This document shows, one piece after another, positions 61,884 through 64,000 of a stretch of DNA of 64,000 nt. The stretch spans positions 5,890,001 to 5,954,000 of the forward strand of contig NC_058156.1 of NCBI RefSeq assembly GCF_011075055.1. Reading direction: 5' to 3'. The notes beneath the pieces were generated by a model. That model did no database searches and had not been told where the DNA came from. It worked only from the letters and a program-made list of their open reading frames with translations. The translations under genes and the position numbers were made by a program. Source of the DNA: Mangifera indica. Lineage: Eukaryota; Streptophyta; Magnoliopsida; Sapindales; Anacardiaceae. Numbering within the stretch: position 1 is the stretch's first letter; each line of letters starts with the position of its first letter.

Positions 61884-62751
61884 GGCCAAACGACTATTTC
61901 CCACCCAAGGTTTGATGTTTTCTCAAAAGTCCCCCCTTTAACTATGGAAACACCAAATACCCACCCATGGCCGGTTAGATTTAACAAAACCCTAACGCCT
62001 GAAAATTTTATCTCTTTTTGCCCCCCTAAACTTTAAAAACTAAAATTTTCCCTCAGCCTAAGTTTTAAAAAATGGCAGTTTCAACCTAGAGTTTGGTTTT
62101 GAAATCTCCGAAGACCGTTCTGGCTCCATTGCCGACGACTTCTCCCTCCCGAAGTAGCCTCTCCTTCCGACGAATGCTTTCCTCCCATTTGGAGGCTTGA
62201 TCGACGTCAGAGACGCCTTGGGAGACGAAGACGAAGCCGTCGTCTTTGTCTGGGAAGACGATCGTCTTCCTAGAAGAAGACCTCTGGGAAGACGACCGTC
62301 TTCCCAGATGAAGACAACGACTTCGTCTTCGTTTGGGGAGACGAAGAACTTCGTCTTCCCCGACGAAGTTCTTCGTCTCCTAAGGCATCGATCGAGCCTC
62401 CAAATGGGAGGAAAACATTCGTCGAAAGGAGAGGCTGCTTCGGAAGGGAGAGGCCATCGGCAATGGAGCTAGAATGGTCGTCGGAGATTTCAAAATCAAA
62501 CTCTAGGGTGAAACTGCCATTTTTTAAAACTTAGGCTGAGGGAAAATTTTAGTTTTTAAAGTTTAGGGGGGCAAAATTAGATTCTATTTTAGTTTATTTT
62601 TAATATTATAGCAAAAATGATGATTTTACCCTTACCACCATTAGGGTTTTGTTAAATCTAACCGGTCATGGGTGAGTGTTTGGTGTTTCTATAGTTAAAG
62701 ATGGAAACTTGAGAAAACATCAAACCTTAGGTAGGAAATAGTCGTTTGGCC
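61884..62751. mobile_element. Foldback Mutator-type non-autonomous element
   Basis: The 868-bp insertion is bounded by GGCCAAACGACTATTTCC and the exact inverse GGAAATAGTCGTTTGGCC. An exact 10-bp duplication CATCAAAAAA flanks it (61874-61883 and 62752-62761). Its arms are complementary for about 320-330 bp each, with matching blocks CTCCATTGCCG/CGGCAATGGAG and TTTGGAGGCTTGATCGA/TCGATCGAGCCTCCAAA. The GC-rich middle (about 62210-62390) is full of GAAGACGA/TCGTCTTC words. The 10-bp duplication and very long arms fit a Mutator foldback. The reading frame 62197-62472 looks like a by-product of the repeat and is not called as a gene. Confidence 0.88.
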
Positions 62752-62761
62752 CATCAAAAAA

Positions 62762-63459
62762 CTCTATATGTGAAAAATATCAATTTACGCCCTTATAAAA
62801 TTTCTACAACAGGTCCAATATTTTTTGCCCCCTTATCAATTTTTTAATCTTCAATAACCCCTACAGTTTAAAAAAAGTCAATTTCCCCCCACCCACGGTT
62901 TTATGTAAAATTTTACACATACCCTCATGGATTTCCCCCGTTTCCCTCTGGCCCTAATATTTTGAAAAAGCTAACCCCCCCTTACCTATGGGTGATCTCT
63001 CCTCCCTATAAGAGAATTCATTTGGTCCGTGGGATTCACTATTCCCACAGACCCGAGCGTCGATAACTCTGACACATTTTTCAATCAAAAATCGTCGTTT
63101 CTACCTCCAATTTTAACACAAATCAAATCTACACATCCGATAACACAAAACCCTTTAAGAATTTTTGGCAAAACAACCAAAAATCAAAACATTTTATGTA
63201 TTGTTCAAAATCGGAACCCTAAAAAGTTAAACTATAAAATTTCTCTCAAATCTCCATAATTCTAACAATAAATTGATTCAAACAAAAGTAGGGATGATGT
63301 ACTAACTTTTTTTGTCATTTTCAATCATCGAAAAAAGCAAAAAATCGACAAAAAAGATGAAAATTCATGCACCTGTGGAAGACCCGTGGGAGACCCTTTT
63401 TTCTTTGGATTTCAACAGTGAATCTATGGGAATTATATAAAATTCTTGGTTTATATATG
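62762..63459. other. Right subterminal region of MULE-2
   Basis: C-run-rich sequence (for example TTTCCCCCCACCC near 62882) with no gene recognised. It would contain the promoter and 5' leader of the minus-strand protease gene, but I see no convincing TATA box or first exon. Confidence 0.4.
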
Positions 63460-63537
63460 GGGATAGTTTGGTCATTTCACAAAAATAGGGCATTTTGGCT
63501 TAATCTTGGTAATTTTAGTCATTTAATTTAATTTCCC
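63460..63537 (-). repeat. Right terminal inverted repeat of MULE-2
   Basis: Its inverse begins GGGAAATTAAATT, identical to the left end for 13 bases and then similar with mismatches. Confidence 0.75.
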
Positions 63538-63546
63538 AATTTACTA

Positions 63547-64000
63547 ACAATTGAACATACTTTATAACATAATTTGACAAATATTAATAGTATTTTAATA
63601 TAGCTTTCAAAAGTATGGTAGATGTATAAAAAATTAAGTTAATGTTAGAGTTTTTCTTTTCTCAAGCGATGTAGTAAATATATAATGTGTAATTCCCATG
63701 TCAAACCAATTGATACCAAAAATCTCAAATCAAACATGAGTTTAAGGGTCTTTATTGTCTTCCTCTCTCTCTCTCTAGATACTTTTTAAAAACAAAATTG
63801 TGAGCCCGATAAAGCAAAAAACATATAATACTTTGTAACTTTAAATCCCCCAATTGGGAGGATTGTGTTAATGTCAAAATTCCATATCGAATAGAATCCA
63901 AGGATCCGTTAAATTTTTATTTATTTGTTATTTGGACCTAAATATTGATAACGATATACATTGAATGTTGTCAACATTTTGGATAAAGACCATATTATAA
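63547..64000. other. Right flank, no gene seen
   Basis: AT-rich sequence outside MULE-2. A short (CT)n run lies near 63760-63776. Nothing else is recognised. Confidence 0.5.

Larger units (their letters stand above)
52574..63537. mobile_element. Complete-ended Mutator-like element with Ulp1-like gene (MULE-2)
   Basis: The 10,964-bp element is flanked by an exact 9-bp duplication AATTTACTA (52565-52573 and 63538-63546), the size typical of Mutator. It begins GGGAAATTAAATT and ends with the exact inverse AATTTAATTTCCC; similarity continues inward with mismatches for about 60-80 bp. Cargo in order: a 147-bp tandem array, a transposase pseudogene (+), a DUF1985-like/C48 protease-like gene (-), a 119-bp tandem array, and a nested foldback element. 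The two genes are tail to tail. Each has a tandem array on its 5' side. Both are interrupted by stops, so the element is not autonomous now. Kaonashi and CUMULE are the known relatives of this type. Confidence 0.85.

Noticed and set aside
62197..62472. 91-residue reading frame in the GC-rich middle of the foldback element
   Set aside because: It spans the inverted, repetitive GAAGACGA-type centre and has no domain. Its length is explained by high GC and repeat structure.

Overview
The window looks like nuclear DNA of a flowering plant, most likely a eudicot. It is AT-rich and gene-poor, and is built largely from nested, decayed Ty1/copia and Ty3/gypsy LTR retrotransposons, Mutator-like elements (MULEs), foldback and other inverted-repeat elements, and microsatellites. 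Only one intact host gene is evident: a single-exon chloroplast-type phospholipase A1 at 50157-51725. I saw no tRNA, rRNA or CRISPR.

Layout. 1-2947: no gene; a 0.5-kb foldback lies at 680-1186. 2948-23322: stacked copia elements. A truncated minus-strand pol fragment (2948-4430) abuts an old minus-strand LTR of 'family X'. That LTR (4431-4960 plus 13034-13445) is split by an 8.1-kb minus-strand copia, 'family Y' (4961-13033). A plus-strand family X element follows (about 13546-23322); its 3' LTR is itself interrupted by a 1398-bp TG...CA element with a GTCAC target duplication. 23323-33404: a minus-strand gypsy chromovirus (Tekay/Del-like) whose 5' LTR contains a 1159-bp tandem duplication joined by patchwork filler DNA copied from at least three nearby sites. 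33405-39000: no gene; small inverted-repeat elements and an LTR-like remnant.

39030-48070 and 52574-63537 hold two independent MULEs with the same plan. In each, a plus-strand transposase pseudogene (N-terminal PB1-like region, Mutator DNA-binding region, DDE core, SWIM finger, CCHC knuckle) runs tail-to-tail towards a minus-strand multi-exon gene. That second gene joins an N-terminal DUF1985-like region to a C-terminal Ulp1/C48 SUMO-protease-like domain, and both copies are pseudogenic. The second element has defined ends: an imperfect TIR beginning GGGAAATTAAATT and an exact 9-bp target duplication, AATTTACTA. Its own layout is TIR, 147-bp tandem array, transposase, protease gene, 119/238-bp tandem array, a nested 868-bp foldback MULE with a 10-bp target duplication, TIR. 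The first element's transposase is split by a 2085-bp solo LTR with an ATGTA target duplication.

The most unusual feature is in the second protease gene. The linker between the DUF1985-like and C48 regions is built from four tandem phase-0 microexons of 60-69 nt (58636-59130), separated by short similar introns and encoding a degenerate repeated peptide. In the first element the same linker position is instead expanded by in-exon repeats of about 51 nt. The phospholipase gene sits in the 4.5-kb gap between the two MULEs. All calls come from reading the sequence; family names are by motif recognition, and no database search was run.
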